DNA from: CAVREM01 sp963728825
GTDB taxonomy: Bacteria; Acidobacteriota; Vicinamibacteria; Vicinamibacterales; CAVVIG01
Length of the DNA: 64,000 bases
Assembly: GCA_963728825.1 (NCBI GenBank)
Contig: CAVSLA010000004.1
Location: 806,001-870,000 of the forward strand
Direction: 5' to 3'
Shown here: one piece after another, positions 34,553 to 45,447 of the stretch
How positions within the stretch are numbered: the first letter of the stretch is position 1
Layout: every line of letters begins with the position of its first letter
Notes under the pieces: model-generated
Databases searched by the model: none
Seen by the model: only the letters and a program-made list of their open reading frames with translations
What the model was told of the DNA's origin: nothing
Position numbers and translations under genes: made by a program

Positions 34553-35563
34553 ATGATTCAGATCGCAGTCGACGCGATGGGTGGCGACGAGGCGCCCAGC
34601 CACATCGTCGACGGGGCCCTCGCCGCGTCGCGTCATTTCGATCTCGGCGTCACGCTGGTCGGCCCCACGGACCGGCTCGAAGAGGAATTGAGCCGCCATC
34701 CGGGCGTCGATCGGGAGCGTGTCCGCATCGCGCACGCAGACGCCGTGATCGATATGGCCGAGGCGCCCGCGGCAGCGCTGCGCCGGAAGCCCAATGCCTC
34801 GATCAGAATCGCCGCCGAAGCAGTGGCGCGCGGCGAAGCCGCGGCGTTGTTCAGCGCGGGGCATACCGGCGCGACCGTGATGGCCTGGTACAGCGCGTTC
34901 GGCATGCTGCCGGGGGTGGACCGTCCGGCGCTCGCCGCGACGATCCCGACGCGGCGTCATCCGGCAATTCTGCTGGATGTCGGCGCGAGCGTGGAGTGCC
35001 GTCCGCAGCACCTCCTCCAGTTCGCCGTGATGGGCAGCGTCTACGCGCGCGTGGGATTCGCGATCGACGCGCCGCGGATCGGGCTGCTGTCGATTGGAGA
35101 AGAAGCATCGAAAGGCAACGAGCTGACGCGCGAAGCGCACCGCCTCCTCAAAGCCTCGCCGTTATCGTTCATCGGTAATGTCGAAGCACGCGATGTCTAT
35201 AGCGGCGCGGCCGACGTCATCGTCTGCGACGGGTTCACGGGAAACATCGCTCTGAAGGTGAGCGAGGGGCTGGTCGAGGTCATCGAGGAGCTGCTCGCCG
35301 ACGAGCTGTCGAGCACCATCACGACGCGGGTCGGCTCGCTCCTGACCAGCCGCGCCATGCGCCACTTCCGCAAGCGGGTCGACTACTCCGAGTACGGGGG
35401 CGCCCCGCTGCTCGGCCCCGCCGGCATCGCGATCGTCGGTCACGGCCGGTCCAGCGCCAAAGCCGTGCGGAATGCCGTGGCGATGGCCTACCGGTTTGCA
35501 TCCAGCCAATACATCGAACGTCTCGAGCGGGAAATCGCCGCCGCAACGGTGCCGCACCATTGA
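34553..35563 (+). CDS. plsX: Phosphate acyltransferase PlsX
   Basis: A 336-residue enzyme that makes acyl-phosphate from acyl-ACP for phospholipid synthesis. It begins IQIAVDAMGGDEAPSHIVDG, followed by SAGHTGATVMAWYSAFGMLPG, RIGLLSIGEEASKGNE, VCDGFTGNIALKVSEG and YSEYGGAPLLGPAGIAIVGH. These are family hallmarks. The ATG at 34553 abuts a repeat array, so no normal leader is visible. The stop overlaps the fabD start (TTGA). Confidence 0.95.
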   Translation: MIQIAVDAMGGDEAPSHIVDGALAASRHFDLGVTLVGPTDRLEEELSRHPGVDRERVRIAHADAVIDMAEAPAAALRRKPNASIRIAAEAVARGEAAALFSAGHTGATVMAWYSAFGMLPGVDRPALAATIPTRRHPAILLDVGASVECRPQHLLQFAVMGSVYARVGFAIDAPRIGLLSIGEEASKGNELTREAHRLLKASPLSFIGNVEARDVYSGAADVIVCDGFTGNIALKVSEGLVEVIEELLADELSSTITTRVGSLLTSRAMRHFRKRVDYSEYGGAPLLGPAGIAIVGHGRSSAKAVRNAVAMAYRFASSQYIERLEREIAAATVPHH

Positions 35564-36483
35564 TCGCTTTCATTTTTCCGGGCCAGGGATCGCAGAAGGT
35601 CGGGATGGGGAAGGCGCTCGCGGAAGCGTTTCCGATCTGCCGCGAGGCCTTTGCCGAAGCCGATGCCGCGCTCGACGAGCCGATCAGCCGCATCTGTTTC
35701 GAGGGGCCCGAAGATCAGCTGACCCTGACCGAGAACACGCAGCCGGCAATCCTGACGGTCAGCATCGCGGCCCACCGGCTGCTCGCGTCGAAAGGGGTCG
35801 AACCGGCTTTCGTCGCCGGACACAGCCTGGGCGAATACTCGGCTCACGTCGCGGCGGGAACGATGACCTTCGCCGAGGCGCTGAAGATCGTGCGGCGGCG
35901 CGGGCGCTACATGCAGGAAGCGGTGCCGGTCGGGACCGGTGCGATGGCGGCGATACTCGGCCTGGATGCCGAGCAGGTGGCACAGGCCTGTGCGGAGGCC
36001 GCGCAGGGCGAAGTGGTGAGCCCCGCCAACCTGAACGGCGCGGGACAAGTGGTGATTGCCGGAGCCCAGGCGGCGGTGGCGCGCGCTGGTGAGCGCGCGA
36101 AGGCGGCGGGCGCCAAGCGTGTCATTCCGCTGCCGGTCAGCGCCCCGTTCCATTGTGCGCTGATGAAGCCGGCCGAAGAACGGCTGGCTCCCGAGCTGCG
36201 CGCGGTCGCCGCGCAGGATCCGCGCGTGCCGGTGATTGCCAACGTCGACGCCGAACCCAAGCGCTCGGCGCAGGCCGCGATCGACGCACTGGTCGCGCAG
36301 GTGTCGTCTCCGGTCCGCTGGGAAGCGGTCGTGAGGCGCCTTGCGTCCGAGGGCGTCACAACGTATGTTGAGGTGGGTCCGGGGACGGTGTTGAGCGGAC
36401 TGGTCCGCAAGATTCACCGCGAGGCGTCGATCGCGAGCTTCGGCGCGCCGGACGATCTGGCCGCGGTCGAGGCGATCCTCTGA
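35560..36483 (+). CDS. fabD: Malonyl-CoA:ACP transacylase FabD
   Basis: A 307-residue malonyl transferase. It has FIFPGQGSQKVGMGKALAE at the N-terminus and the nucleophile in VAGHSLGEYSAHVAAG. The arginine-containing helix is RRRGRYMQEAVP, and the catalytic histidine is in SAPFHCALMKPA. TTG start overlapping the plsX stop by four bases. The stop overlaps the fabG ATG (TGATG). Confidence 0.95.
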   Translation: MIAFIFPGQGSQKVGMGKALAEAFPICREAFAEADAALDEPISRICFEGPEDQLTLTENTQPAILTVSIAAHRLLASKGVEPAFVAGHSLGEYSAHVAAGTMTFAEALKIVRRRGRYMQEAVPVGTGAMAAILGLDAEQVAQACAEAAQGEVVSPANLNGAGQVVIAGAQAAVARAGERAKAAGAKRVIPLPVSAPFHCALMKPAEERLAPELRAVAAQDPRVPVIANVDAEPKRSAQAAIDALVAQVSSPVRWEAVVRRLASEGVTTYVEVGPGTVLSGLVRKIHREASIASFGAPDDLAAVEAIL

Positions 36484-37223
36484 TGTTCGATCTCTCCGGC
36501 AAAGTCGCGCTTGTCACGGGTGCGTCGCGTGGCATCGGCCGGGCGATCGCGGTGCGGCTGGCCGGGCAGGGGGCAACGATCGTCGCGGCGGCGCGGAGTG
36601 CGAACGCCGCGGAAACGGCGGCCGCCATCACCGCGGCGGGCGGACGCGCCGAGAGCGTCGGCGTCGACGTCACCGATCCGGCGGCGCTCGCCGAACTGCC
36701 CGGATCGATCGTGGCGCGTCATGGCCGGCTCGATATCGTGGTCAGCAACGCCGGCATTACCCGCGATCAGCTGCTGATGCGGATGAAACGCGACGACTGG
36801 GACGCGGTGATCGCGACGAACCTGACGGCAACCTTCACGCTCGCCCAGGCCGCCATGCGGCCGCTGCTCAAACAGCGCGCCGGCCGGATCATCGCGGTCA
36901 GCTCGGTCGTCGGTCAGATGGGCAATGCCGGCCAGACCAATTACGCCGCCTCGAAGGCGGGGCTGGTCGGGTTCGCCAAGGCGCTGGCGCGCGAGGTCGC
37001 TTCGCGCGGCATCACGGTGAACGTCATTGCGCCCGGCATGATCGACACCGACATGACGCGTGCCCTGGCCGAGAAGGCGCAGGTCGACTGGTCGACCCAG
37101 ATTCCACTCGGCCGGCTGGGGTCGGTGGACGATGTGGCGGCGGCGGCGTGCTTTCTCGCGTCGGACGAGGCAGCGTATATTACAGGGCACGTGCTGGCGG
37201 TCAACGGCGGAATGTACATGTGA
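36483..37223 (+). CDS. fabG: 3-oxoacyl-[ACP] reductase FabG
   Basis: A 246-residue short-chain dehydrogenase reducing 3-oxoacyl-ACP with NADPH. It has the cofactor motif VTGASRGIGRAIAVRLAG, the NAG motif VSNAGITRDQLLMRMK, the catalytic serine in VSSVVGQMGNAGQTNYAASK and the Tyr/Lys pair YAASKAG. It ends with the typical FabG terminus ITGHVLAVNGGMYM. Confidence 0.95.
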   Translation: MFDLSGKVALVTGASRGIGRAIAVRLAGQGATIVAAARSANAAETAAAITAAGGRAESVGVDVTDPAALAELPGSIVARHGRLDIVVSNAGITRDQLLMRMKRDDWDAVIATNLTATFTLAQAAMRPLLKQRAGRIIAVSSVVGQMGNAGQTNYAASKAGLVGFAKALAREVASRGITVNVIAPGMIDTDMTRALAEKAQVDWSTQIPLGRLGSVDDVAAAACFLASDEAAYITGHVLAVNGGMYM

Positions 37224-37311
37224 ATTGGCGAGTTGGTGAATCGGCGAGTTGGTGAATGGCGGTGACTCCTGAAACTCACCAGTTCACCAACTCACCCATT
37301 CACCAATTTCG
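37222..37311. repeat. Long imperfect hairpin of GAGTTGGTGAAT units before acpP
   Basis: The left arm (37222-37262) contains two copies of GGCGAGTTGGTGAAT. The right arm (37274-37311) carries the complementary CACCAACTC and CATTCACCAATTTC. The predicted stem ends three bases before the AGGAGG ribosome-binding site of acpP, so it could influence acpP expression relative to fabG. Confidence 0.75.
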
Positions 37312-37324
37312 ATGAGGAGGCGTG

Positions 37325-37567
37325 ATGGCGGTAGCCGACAAGGTCAAGAGCATCATCGTCGAGCAGCTTGGGGTGGACGAGGAAGAGGTGACGCCGGACG
37401 CGTCATTTGTCGACGATCTCGGCGCCGACTCGCTCGACACGGTGGAGCTCGTCATGGCGTTCGAAGAGGAGTTCGGGATCGAGATCCCGGATGAAGACGC
37501 CGAGAAGATCACCCGCGTGAAGGAAGCGGTCGAGTACATCGAGTCGCACGCCAAGAGCAAGAAGTAG
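37325..37567 (+). CDS. acpP: Acyl carrier protein
   Basis: An 80-residue acidic carrier protein. The phosphopantetheine serine is in DDLGADSLDTVELVMAFEEE. The N-terminus ADKVKSIIVEQLGVDEEEV and the C-terminus EEFGIEIPDEDAEKI are standard. AGGAGG at 37315-37320 is the strongest ribosome-binding site in this operon and selects the ATG at 37325 over the GTG at 37322. Confidence 0.96.
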   Translation: MAVADKVKSIIVEQLGVDEEEVTPDASFVDDLGADSLDTVELVMAFEEEFGIEIPDEDAEKITRVKEAVEYIESHAKSKK

Positions 37568-37573
37568 AACCGG

Positions 37574-38814
<1,241 letters not shown>

Positions 38815-38818
<4 letters not shown>

Positions 38819-39579
38819 AGATTGCCGTCTGCATCAAACAGGTTCCGACCCGCGACTGGCAGCCCCGCCTGAATGACGCCAAGACGTGGATCCGCGAGCA
38901 GGATGCCACCTACGAGATGAACGAGCCGGACGCCTACGCGCTCGAGGAATCGCTGCGCTTGAAGGAAAAGCACGGCGGGGAGGTGGTCGTTTGTTCAGCC
39001 GGGCCGTCGCGCGTCGCGCAGGTCATTCGCGAGGCGCTGGCGCGCGGCGCCGACCGGGCGATTCACGTCGAAGACGACGGGTTGGCGAGCGCCGATGCGT
39101 TTGCGGTCGCCGAAGCCCTCGGCGCCGCAATGAAAGATGAACAGTTCGATCTGATTCTCACCGGGCTCCAGTCCGACGATCAGGGGTTCGCGCAGACCGG
39201 CGTGATCCTCGCGGAGCGGCTCGGCCTCCCGCACGCGACGATCATCATGGAGGTACAGGCGGCGGAGGCGTCCCTGCGGGTCAAACGCGAGCTCGAAGGT
39301 GGCTGGTTCCAGTGGGTGTCGATGCCGCTGCCGGCCGTGCTGACGATTCAGAGCGGCATCAATCAGCTGCGCTACGCGACGCTCAAAGGGATCATGGCAG
39401 CCAAGAAGAAAGAGGTTCGCAAGGCGGGCCTGCCTGCCGCGGCCGCCTCCCGACAGAAGATCGTCAGCCTCTACGTACCGGAAAAGACCAAGAAAACGCA
39501 GCTCATATCCGGATCGGCGACCGAAGCCGCGAAGGAGCTGGTCCGAAAGCTTCGTGAGGAAGCCCGGGTAATCGCGTGA
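38815..39579 (+). CDS. etfB: Electron transfer flavoprotein, beta subunit
   Basis: A 254-residue EtfB. It opens MKIAVCIKQVPTRDWQPRLN, with NEPDAYALEESLRLKE, the AMP-binding region LTGLQSDDQGFAQTG and the signature LPAVLTIQSGINQLRYATLK. ATG 38815 overlaps the fabF stop. EtfAB passes electrons from acyl-CoA and similar dehydrogenases to a membrane quinone oxidoreductase; the candidate acceptor is two genes downstream. Confidence 0.94.
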
Positions 39580-40550
39580 TCCTGATCATCGGCGAACAGC
39601 GCGGCGGCAAACTGAACCGCGCCACCTGGGAGACGATTGCCGCCGCGCAGCAGCTCGGCAACGGCGATCCGATCACGATCGCGCTGCCTGGCTCGACTGC
39701 CGAAGCAGGCGCCGCGGCTGGTGAACTGGCCGCGGCGGCGGTGGCGGAAGTCGTCACCGTCGAAAGCCCGGCGCTCGAGGCGTATACGCCGGATGGCTAT
39801 ACGGCTGCACTTCAGTCGGCGATCGACCAGCTGAAGCCGTCGCTCGTCGCCCTCCCGCACACCTATCAGACGCGTGACTTCTCGCCAAAACTCGCCGCCA
39901 GGCTGGATCGCGCCATCATCACCGATGTGACCGCGATCAAGGGGTCGGGTGGGGCAGAGGTCGTGTTCGTCCGGCCGATGTTTCAGGGGAAGTTGACCGC
40001 CGACGTCGTGCCGCTTGGTCCGGCGCCGCACTTCGTCACGTTCCAGATCGGGGCGTTCCGCGCCGATCAGGCGAAGCGTGGGGCAGCTGCGGCGCCGACT
40101 CGCGCGCTGCCGGTGACCGTGGACGGTTCAGCCGTCCGCCAGAAGCCCGAACCACCGTTCCAGGAAGCCAAGCAGGCGGTCGACCTTTCCCAGGCCGAGC
40201 GGATTGTCTCGGTAGGACGGGGCATCAAGGAGCAGAGCAACATCGCGCTCGCCCAGCAGCTCGCGGCCGCCCTCCACGCGGAAATTGCCGCGTCGCGGCC
40301 GATCTGCGACGCCGGCTGGCTGCCGATGGAGCGTCAGGTCGGCAGCTCGGGCCAGACCGTTGCCCCGAAGCTGTATCTCGCCCTGGGCATCTCCGGCGCG
40401 ATCCAGCATCTGGTCGGGATGAAAGGCGCCAGCACCATCGTCGCGATCAACAAAGATCCCGACGCGCCCATCTTCGAAGTCGCCGACTTCGGCATCGTCG
40501 GCGATCTGTTCGAGATCGTGCCGGCGATGATCAACGCGTTGAAGGAATAG
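39576..40550 (+). CDS. etfA: Electron transfer flavoprotein, alpha subunit
   Basis: A 324-residue EtfA. The N-terminal domain has LVALPHTYQTRDFSPKLAAR. The FAD-binding C-terminal half has IVSVGRGIKEQSNIALAQQL, YLALGISGAIQHLVGMKGAS and AINKDPDAPIFEVADFGIVG. The GTG start overlaps the etfB stop by four bases (GTGA). Confidence 0.95.
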   Translation: MILIIGEQRGGKLNRATWETIAAAQQLGNGDPITIALPGSTAEAGAAAGELAAAAVAEVVTVESPALEAYTPDGYTAALQSAIDQLKPSLVALPHTYQTRDFSPKLAARLDRAIITDVTAIKGSGGAEVVFVRPMFQGKLTADVVPLGPAPHFVTFQIGAFRADQAKRGAAAAPTRALPVTVDGSAVRQKPEPPFQEAKQAVDLSQAERIVSVGRGIKEQSNIALAQQLAAALHAEIAASRPICDAGWLPMERQVGSSGQTVAPKLYLALGISGAIQHLVGMKGASTIVAINKDPDAPIFEVADFGIVGDLFEIVPAMINALKE

Positions 40551-40565
40551 CTGGCCTCGCGTCAG

Positions 40566-42398
40566 ATGTCGACGCTGATTCTCTGGCTGCTGGTCCTGGG
40601 GTTCGTCGGTGCCTTTGCGGCGCAGGTCGCGACGCGCGTCCGGCTGATCGTCGCCGCACCCAACAACTTTTCGCTGTCGGAGCCCGCCCTCCGTATCCGG
40701 CGGTTTCTCCTAGACGTCGTTCTCCAGCGACAGACGATCAAGGAACGGCCGATTCCCGGTCTGGCCCACGCCCTGGTGTTCTGGGGCTTCGTGGCGTTCG
40801 GCGGCTACACGGTGACCGAGTTCCTTCATGGTCTGGGCATCGTCGATCTGACCGATACCGGGTGGTTCCACTCTTACCGGGTCATCCTGACGCCGTTTGC
40901 GATTGCCGTGCTGGCCGGCATCGTCTTCCTCCTGATTCGGCGGGCCATCTTCAGGCCGGTGGCGCTCGGCCAGAAGCTCTCGATCGAATCGGTCGTCATC
41001 GCCCTGTTCATTGCCACGTTGATGATGACCTTCCTCCTCGGCTGGCGGCTCGTCGAAGAGTCGACCATCGGTCGGATCAACTGGTGGGTGCACTCGCTGG
41101 TGATCCTGGTCTTTCTGGCGCTGATTCCCGCGTCGAAGCATTTCCATCTCGTGCTGTCGCCGATCACCGTCTTCCTCAAGTCGCCCGAGCTCGGCAACGT
41201 GCCGAATCTCGACTTCGAGAAGGAGCAGGTCGGCCTCGAAGTGGTGAAGGATCTCGGCAGCAAGGCGGTTCTCGACGCGTTCACCTGCGTCGAGTGCGGC
41301 CGCTGCCAGGTGAACTGCCCGGCGTGGGGCGCCGGCAAAGAGCTCAACCCGAAAACGATCATCCTGCAGACGCAGGACGCGCTGCTGCACGGTCCACGCG
41401 ACGCCAAGCTGGTGGATGTCTACACGGACAAAGTGCTCTGGCAGTGCACGACGTGCGGCGCCTGTGAGAACCAGTGTCCAGTCGGCATCGAGCACGTCCC
41501 GCTGATTATCGGCACGCGTCGCGGGCTCGTCTCGAATGGAGACGCGCCCGAGTACCTCGCCGGGATGTACAACAATCTCGAACGGCGGTCCAACATCTGG
41601 GGCCTGAGCTACGACCAGCGCCAGAAATTCGTCGAATCCTCGGCGCTCGAGATCTTCGACCCGGCGAAACACGACGTGCTCGTCTGGCTGGGCTGCGCGG
41701 GGGCGTTCGAGGCCGACTTTCAGAAGTCGCTGCGCGCGCTCTTCGAGATCCTCCGGGGGCGCGGCGTCAGGTTCGGCGTGCTGTCGAAGGAGCGCTGCAA
41801 CGGCGATCCCGCCAAGCGGACCGGCAACGAATACATGTATCAGGAACTTGCCAACGCGAACATCGAGGACCTGAAAAATGCCGGCGTCAAAACGATCCTG
41901 AGCTCCTGTCCGCATTGTGTGAAGACGCTCGGCGACGATTACCGGAAGTTCGGTTACCAGGTCGAAGTCGTCCATTCAGCGGTATTCGTCGAGAGGATTA
42001 CCCGCGGGCTTCGGGGATCAGCAGGTGGCGACGGCAGCGTCACCTATCACGATCCCTGTTACCTGGGCCGTTACGCCGGCAAAGTCGACGAGCCCCGCGA
42101 GCTGTTGACCCGGTTCGGTGCTGACATCAAGGAGCCGGTCAGAAATCGCGACAACCCGTATTGCTGCGGCGCCGGCGGAGGCCTGCTGTTCGCCGACAAG
42201 GAAGAAGAGCCGGGTTCACGGATCAGCGACGTGCGGTTCAAGCAGCTGCAGGAGACCGGCGCGACGACCGTCGTCACCGCCTGCCCGTTCTGCTCGATCA
42301 TGTTGAAAGGAGCGCAGACCAGCGCGCCGGATGCAGGACAGATTCAGTTCGTCGATCTGATGACGTTCGTCAATGGGCGTCTCGAAAAGACCGGCTAA
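40566..42398 (+). CDS. Membrane iron-sulfur oxidoreductase, probable ETF:menaquinone oxidoreductase
   Basis: A 610-residue protein. The N-terminal 220 residues hold about five or six membrane helices resembling a cytochrome b/NarI-type domain. Two 4Fe-4S motifs follow: FTCVECGRCQVNCPAWG and WQCTTCGACENQCPVG. Two CCG domains close it (SSCPHCVKTLGDDY and PYCCGAGGGLLF). This fold is known from heterodisulfide-reductase-related proteins and from the mycobacterial EtfD type. Next to etfBA, the likely role is moving electrons from reduced ETF to menaquinone. Haem-ligand histidines are plausible (GLAHALVFWGFVAFGGYT) but unproven. Confidence 0.88.
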   Translation: MSTLILWLLVLGFVGAFAAQVATRVRLIVAAPNNFSLSEPALRIRRFLLDVVLQRQTIKERPIPGLAHALVFWGFVAFGGYTVTEFLHGLGIVDLTDTGWFHSYRVILTPFAIAVLAGIVFLLIRRAIFRPVALGQKLSIESVVIALFIATLMMTFLLGWRLVEESTIGRINWWVHSLVILVFLALIPASKHFHLVLSPITVFLKSPELGNVPNLDFEKEQVGLEVVKDLGSKAVLDAFTCVECGRCQVNCPAWGAGKELNPKTIILQTQDALLHGPRDAKLVDVYTDKVLWQCTTCGACENQCPVGIEHVPLIIGTRRGLVSNGDAPEYLAGMYNNLERRSNIWGLSYDQRQKFVESSALEIFDPAKHDVLVWLGCAGAFEADFQKSLRALFEILRGRGVRFGVLSKERCNGDPAKRTGNEYMYQELANANIEDLKNAGVKTILSSCPHCVKTLGDDYRKFGYQVEVVHSAVFVERITRGLRGSAGGDGSVTYHDPCYLGRYAGKVDEPRELLTRFGADIKEPVRNRDNPYCCGAGGGLLFADKEEEPGSRISDVRFKQLQETGATTVVTACPFCSIMLKGAQTSAPDAGQIQFVDLMTFVNGRLEKTG

Positions 42399-43056
42399 TC
42401 ATCTATCCGCAAAACAGCGGCTGCAGGCCAGGCTGATCGCGGCCGCCGGCTACCCGCTGATTTCCGCGCTCGGTGCCACACTACGGTGGCGGACCGAGGG
42501 GCTCGAACACTACGACGCGATCGTCAAGGGCGGCCGCCAGCCGATCATGGCCTTCTGGCATGGCCGCATTCTCCCCGCGACCTATTACTTCCGCCGCCGC
42601 GGAATCGTCGTCATCACCAGCGAAAACTTCGACGGCGAATGGATTGCCGGGATCATCGAACGATTCGGCTACGGGACGGCCAGGGGCTCGACCTCTCGCG
42701 GCGGTCTGAAGGCGTTGCTGCAGCTCACGCGCGAGATGGCCGCCGGCAAGCCTGCCGGGTTCACGCTTGACGGTCCGCGAGGTCCGGCACGCGTCGCGCA
42801 ACCGGGTGCGGTCTGGCTGGCCAAGGCGACCGGCAACCCCGTGCTGCCGTTCCACCTCGAAGCCAATCGCCACTGGACATTAACCAGCTGGGACCGCACG
42901 CAGATTCCCTCGCCGTTCGCGACGGTCTCGATTGCGATGGGCGAGCCGTTCGACGTGGCGCCTGACGCGAACGCCGCCGCGATCGACGACGCCCGTCGCA
43001 GGCTCGAGGCGGCACTGAAAGTACTCGAGAGCCGCGCTCAGGCAATGCTCGCTTAA
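42373..43056 (+). CDS. DUF374-family lysophospholipid acyltransferase-like protein
   Basis: A 227-residue protein of the LPLAT/DUF374 group. The acyltransferase histidine block is MAFWHGRILPATYYFRRRG. Further motifs are ITSENFDGEWIAGIIERFGY, GTARGSTSRGGLKAL and FTLDGPRGPARVAQPGAVWL. It probably acylates a lipid (lipid A-like or lysophospholipid) at the inner membrane. The start overlaps the upstream gene by 26 bases. Its TAA stop overlaps the TAA of the convergent MFS gene. Confidence 0.88.
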   Translation: MGVSKRPANHLSAKQRLQARLIAAAGYPLISALGATLRWRTEGLEHYDAIVKGGRQPIMAFWHGRILPATYYFRRRGIVVITSENFDGEWIAGIIERFGYGTARGSTSRGGLKALLQLTREMAAGKPAGFTLDGPRGPARVAQPGAVWLAKATGNPVLPFHLEANRHWTLTSWDRTQIPSPFATVSIAMGEPFDVAPDANAAAIDDARRRLEAALKVLESRAQAMLA

Positions 43057-44339
43057 ACGACGGCGGCGCGAATCGACTCCAGGCCGTGTCCTGCCGGGCT
43101 GGTTTCGCGCTTGCGCAGCGCCGCGGCGAAGGCGAATCCGAACAGGCTCAGCAGACAGAACATCCACAACATCGGCGTATATCCGGCCGCGTTGTCCGGG
43201 CCGGCGCCGTTGGCGTCATTCAACAGGCCCGCGGCGAGATTGAAGACCGTCAGGCCGACGTTCTGGAGCATGGTCATCAGACCGTAGGCCGTGCCGAGCC
43301 GTTCCGCCGACACCACATAGGGCACTGCCGGCCACAGCACCGCCGGCACGAGAGAAAATGCGATGCCGAGCAGCACGGTGCTCACCCACAAGCTCATGTT
43401 CGTGTACGCCAGGATCGGGAAGACCATGAACAGCAGGAACGAGCCGAATGCCATGAAGGCGGCCCGGTGGCCGATCTTGTCCACCATCAGTCCGAACAAC
43501 GGCGTGGCGAAGATCGCGGCGAGATACACGTAGCCGTTCATGGCGCCGGCCTCCTCGAGGCCGAGACGGTGGGCATGCTGGAAGTAGAGGATGGCGAAGG
43601 TGCTGCGGAACGGAAAGATCACCGAGTAGAACGTCACGCAGAGGCCGACGATGTACCAGTAGGAGCGATCGAAGCGCCACAGATCACTCCACACGATTCG
43701 ATCGGGAGCGGCCGGCCGTTGCAGGTTGAATCGTCCCGCCGCGCTCAGCTCCAGCAGGTAGAACACCAGGCATGCGACGACGGTGATGACCGCGAACCCG
43801 GTGGCCAGCAGGAGAGGCGGCTGCCAGCCCATCTCGTAGAGACTGCGGAACCAGGTCGGCGACATATCGGCGCTGTACGAGCCCGCCCGCGCGATGCTCA
43901 GATTGACGCCGAATGCGAATCCCAGCTGACGGCCAACGAACCACTGACCGATCGCCACGGTGATTGCGACGATCATCGACTCGGCGCCGAGACCAAAAAT
44001 CAGACGGCCGAGGGCCATCGTTGGAAAGGTCGGGGCGATGGCCGTCAGCAGGGCACCCACCAGGCTGATGATCGAAAACAGCAGCGTCGACAGCCGGGTG
44101 CCGAACCGGTCGACGATGATGCCGCCGATGAACACCATGACGATGTTCGGCAGGCTGTAAATCGCATTGAGCGTGCCGAGCTGGGTGTCGGTGAAGCCAC
44201 GCTGCCGCTGCAGCGTGTCGGCCACCGGTGCGACCGAGTCGTAGGCGTAGTAGTTGCCGAACATCGCGACGCTGATCGCGATGAGCACCCCCCATCTCCA
44301 GAGGGCGGGCGGCGGGCTGGCGGTCGAAGTCGTGGACAT
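43053..44339 (-). CDS. Major facilitator superfamily transporter
   Basis: A 428-residue protein with about 12 hydrophobic segments and a central hydrophilic loop near residues 195-215. The loop after helix 2 has GGIIVDRFGTRLSTLLF, an MFS motif A variant, and the second half has LFGLMVDKIGHRAAFM at the equivalent place. Substrate unknown. The ATG at 44339 is preferred; an in-frame ATG 18 codons upstream would approach the divergent hydrolase gene at 44392. The stop overlaps that of the acyltransferase gene. Confidence 0.85.
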   Translation of the reverse strand: MSTTSTASPPPALWRWGVLIAISVAMFGNYYAYDSVAPVADTLQRQRGFTDTQLGTLNAIYSLPNIVMVFIGGIIVDRFGTRLSTLLFSIISLVGALLTAIAPTFPTMALGRLIFGLGAESMIVAITVAIGQWFVGRQLGFAFGVNLSIARAGSYSADMSPTWFRSLYEMGWQPPLLLATGFAVITVVACLVFYLLELSAAGRFNLQRPAAPDRIVWSDLWRFDRSYWYIVGLCVTFYSVIFPFRSTFAILYFQHAHRLGLEEAGAMNGYVYLAAIFATPLFGLMVDKIGHRAAFMAFGSFLLFMVFPILAYTNMSLWVSTVLLGIAFSLVPAVLWPAVPYVVSAERLGTAYGLMTMLQNVGLTVFNLAAGLLNDANGAGPDNAAGYTPMLWMFCLLSLFGFAFAAALRKRETSPAGHGLESIRAAVV

Positions 44340-44391
44340 GCGCGCCCATCTTAGCCGAGTCGCAACTGACGTAGAATTCTCTCGCCTTCGC

Positions 44392-45426
44392 ATGCCACTG
44401 GTCGTTGTCGCCTCGGAGCGCTTCGCCGATCATCAGACGCCGCCCGGCCATCCCGAAGCGCCGGAGCGCGCCGAGGTGATGGACGTGATTGCCGCCGCCT
44501 GGCGCGAGCGGAAGGGCGAAGCGGTGGCGCCTCGGCCGGCGACGGGCCAACAGTTGGCACGGGTCCATAGCGACGAGCATCTGCGCAGGATGGCCGAAAC
44601 GGCAGGGAACGCCGTCGCGCTCGACCCCGATACCTACACCTCGCCGGATTCGTATCAAACGGCGCTGCTGGCCGCCGGCGCAGCCATCGAAATAGTCGAG
44701 CGGGTGCTCGGCGGTGACGAGCAACGCGCGTTGGCGCTGGTCCGTCCGCCCGGGCACCATGCCGAGCGGGCCCGGGCGATGGGCTTCTGCCTGTTCAACA
44801 ACGTCGCGGTCGGCGCCGCGCACGCCAGAACCCTCGGCGCCGGACGCGTGGCCATCGTCGACTACGACGTCCATCACGGGAATGGCACGCAGCATACGTT
44901 CGAGTCCGATCCGAACGTCCTGTACGTCTCGCTCCACCAATACCCCTTCTATCCGGGAACGGGCGCTGCGGACGAGATCGGTCGCGGTGCGGGCGCTGGC
45001 TTCACCGCCAACGCACCGATCGAGGTGGGTGCGACCGACGACGACTACCGCCTGGTCTTCACGGAAGTCGTGCTACCGATCCTTCGGCAATTCAAACCGG
45101 ATCTGATCCTCGTGTCGGCCGGGTTCGATGCGCACGAGCGCGATCCGCTGGCGGGCATGCGACTGACGACGCCGGCGTTCGGGGCGATGACGATGGAGCT
45201 CAGAAATGTCGCCGAGGAGTGCTGCCGGGGACGCATTGCGGCGATCACGGAAGGGGGCTATGACCTCCGCGCCCTTGCGGATTCCGTGCGTGGCGTCATG
45301 GATGTCCTGGCTGGTCCCGCTGCTCCAGCCGAGTGGCCACGGACCGCCACGCCTTCGTCACGCGGCCGCGCGTCGGTAGCTGCCGCTCGCCAGGCGCTGG
45401 CAAAACACTGGCGTTTTCAAGCGTAG
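44392..45426 (+). CDS. Histone deacetylase-like (class II) amidohydrolase
   Basis: A 344-residue arginase/deacetylase-fold zinc enzyme. It has PPGHPEAPERAEVM near the N-terminus, the catalytic RPPGHHAERARAMGFCLFNN, the zinc ligands in VDYDVHHGNGTQ and SAGFDAHERDP, and the closing TEGGYDLRALADS. Bacterial members deacetylate acetylpolyamines, acetylated lysines or small amides (acetoin-utilisation AcuC relatives). The substrate cannot be told from sequence. A TAGAAT box at 44372-44377, 14 bases before the ATG, may be the -10 element. Confidence 0.9.
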   Translation: MPLVVVASERFADHQTPPGHPEAPERAEVMDVIAAAWRERKGEAVAPRPATGQQLARVHSDEHLRRMAETAGNAVALDPDTYTSPDSYQTALLAAGAAIEIVERVLGGDEQRALALVRPPGHHAERARAMGFCLFNNVAVGAAHARTLGAGRVAIVDYDVHHGNGTQHTFESDPNVLYVSLHQYPFYPGTGAADEIGRGAGAGFTANAPIEVGATDDDYRLVFTEVVLPILRQFKPDLILVSAGFDAHERDPLAGMRLTTPAFGAMTMELRNVAEECCRGRIAAITEGGYDLRALADSVRGVMDVLAGPAAPAEWPRTATPSSRGRASVAAARQALAKHWRFQA

Positions 45427-45447
45427 CGTCCCACGTCCTTCGAATCG

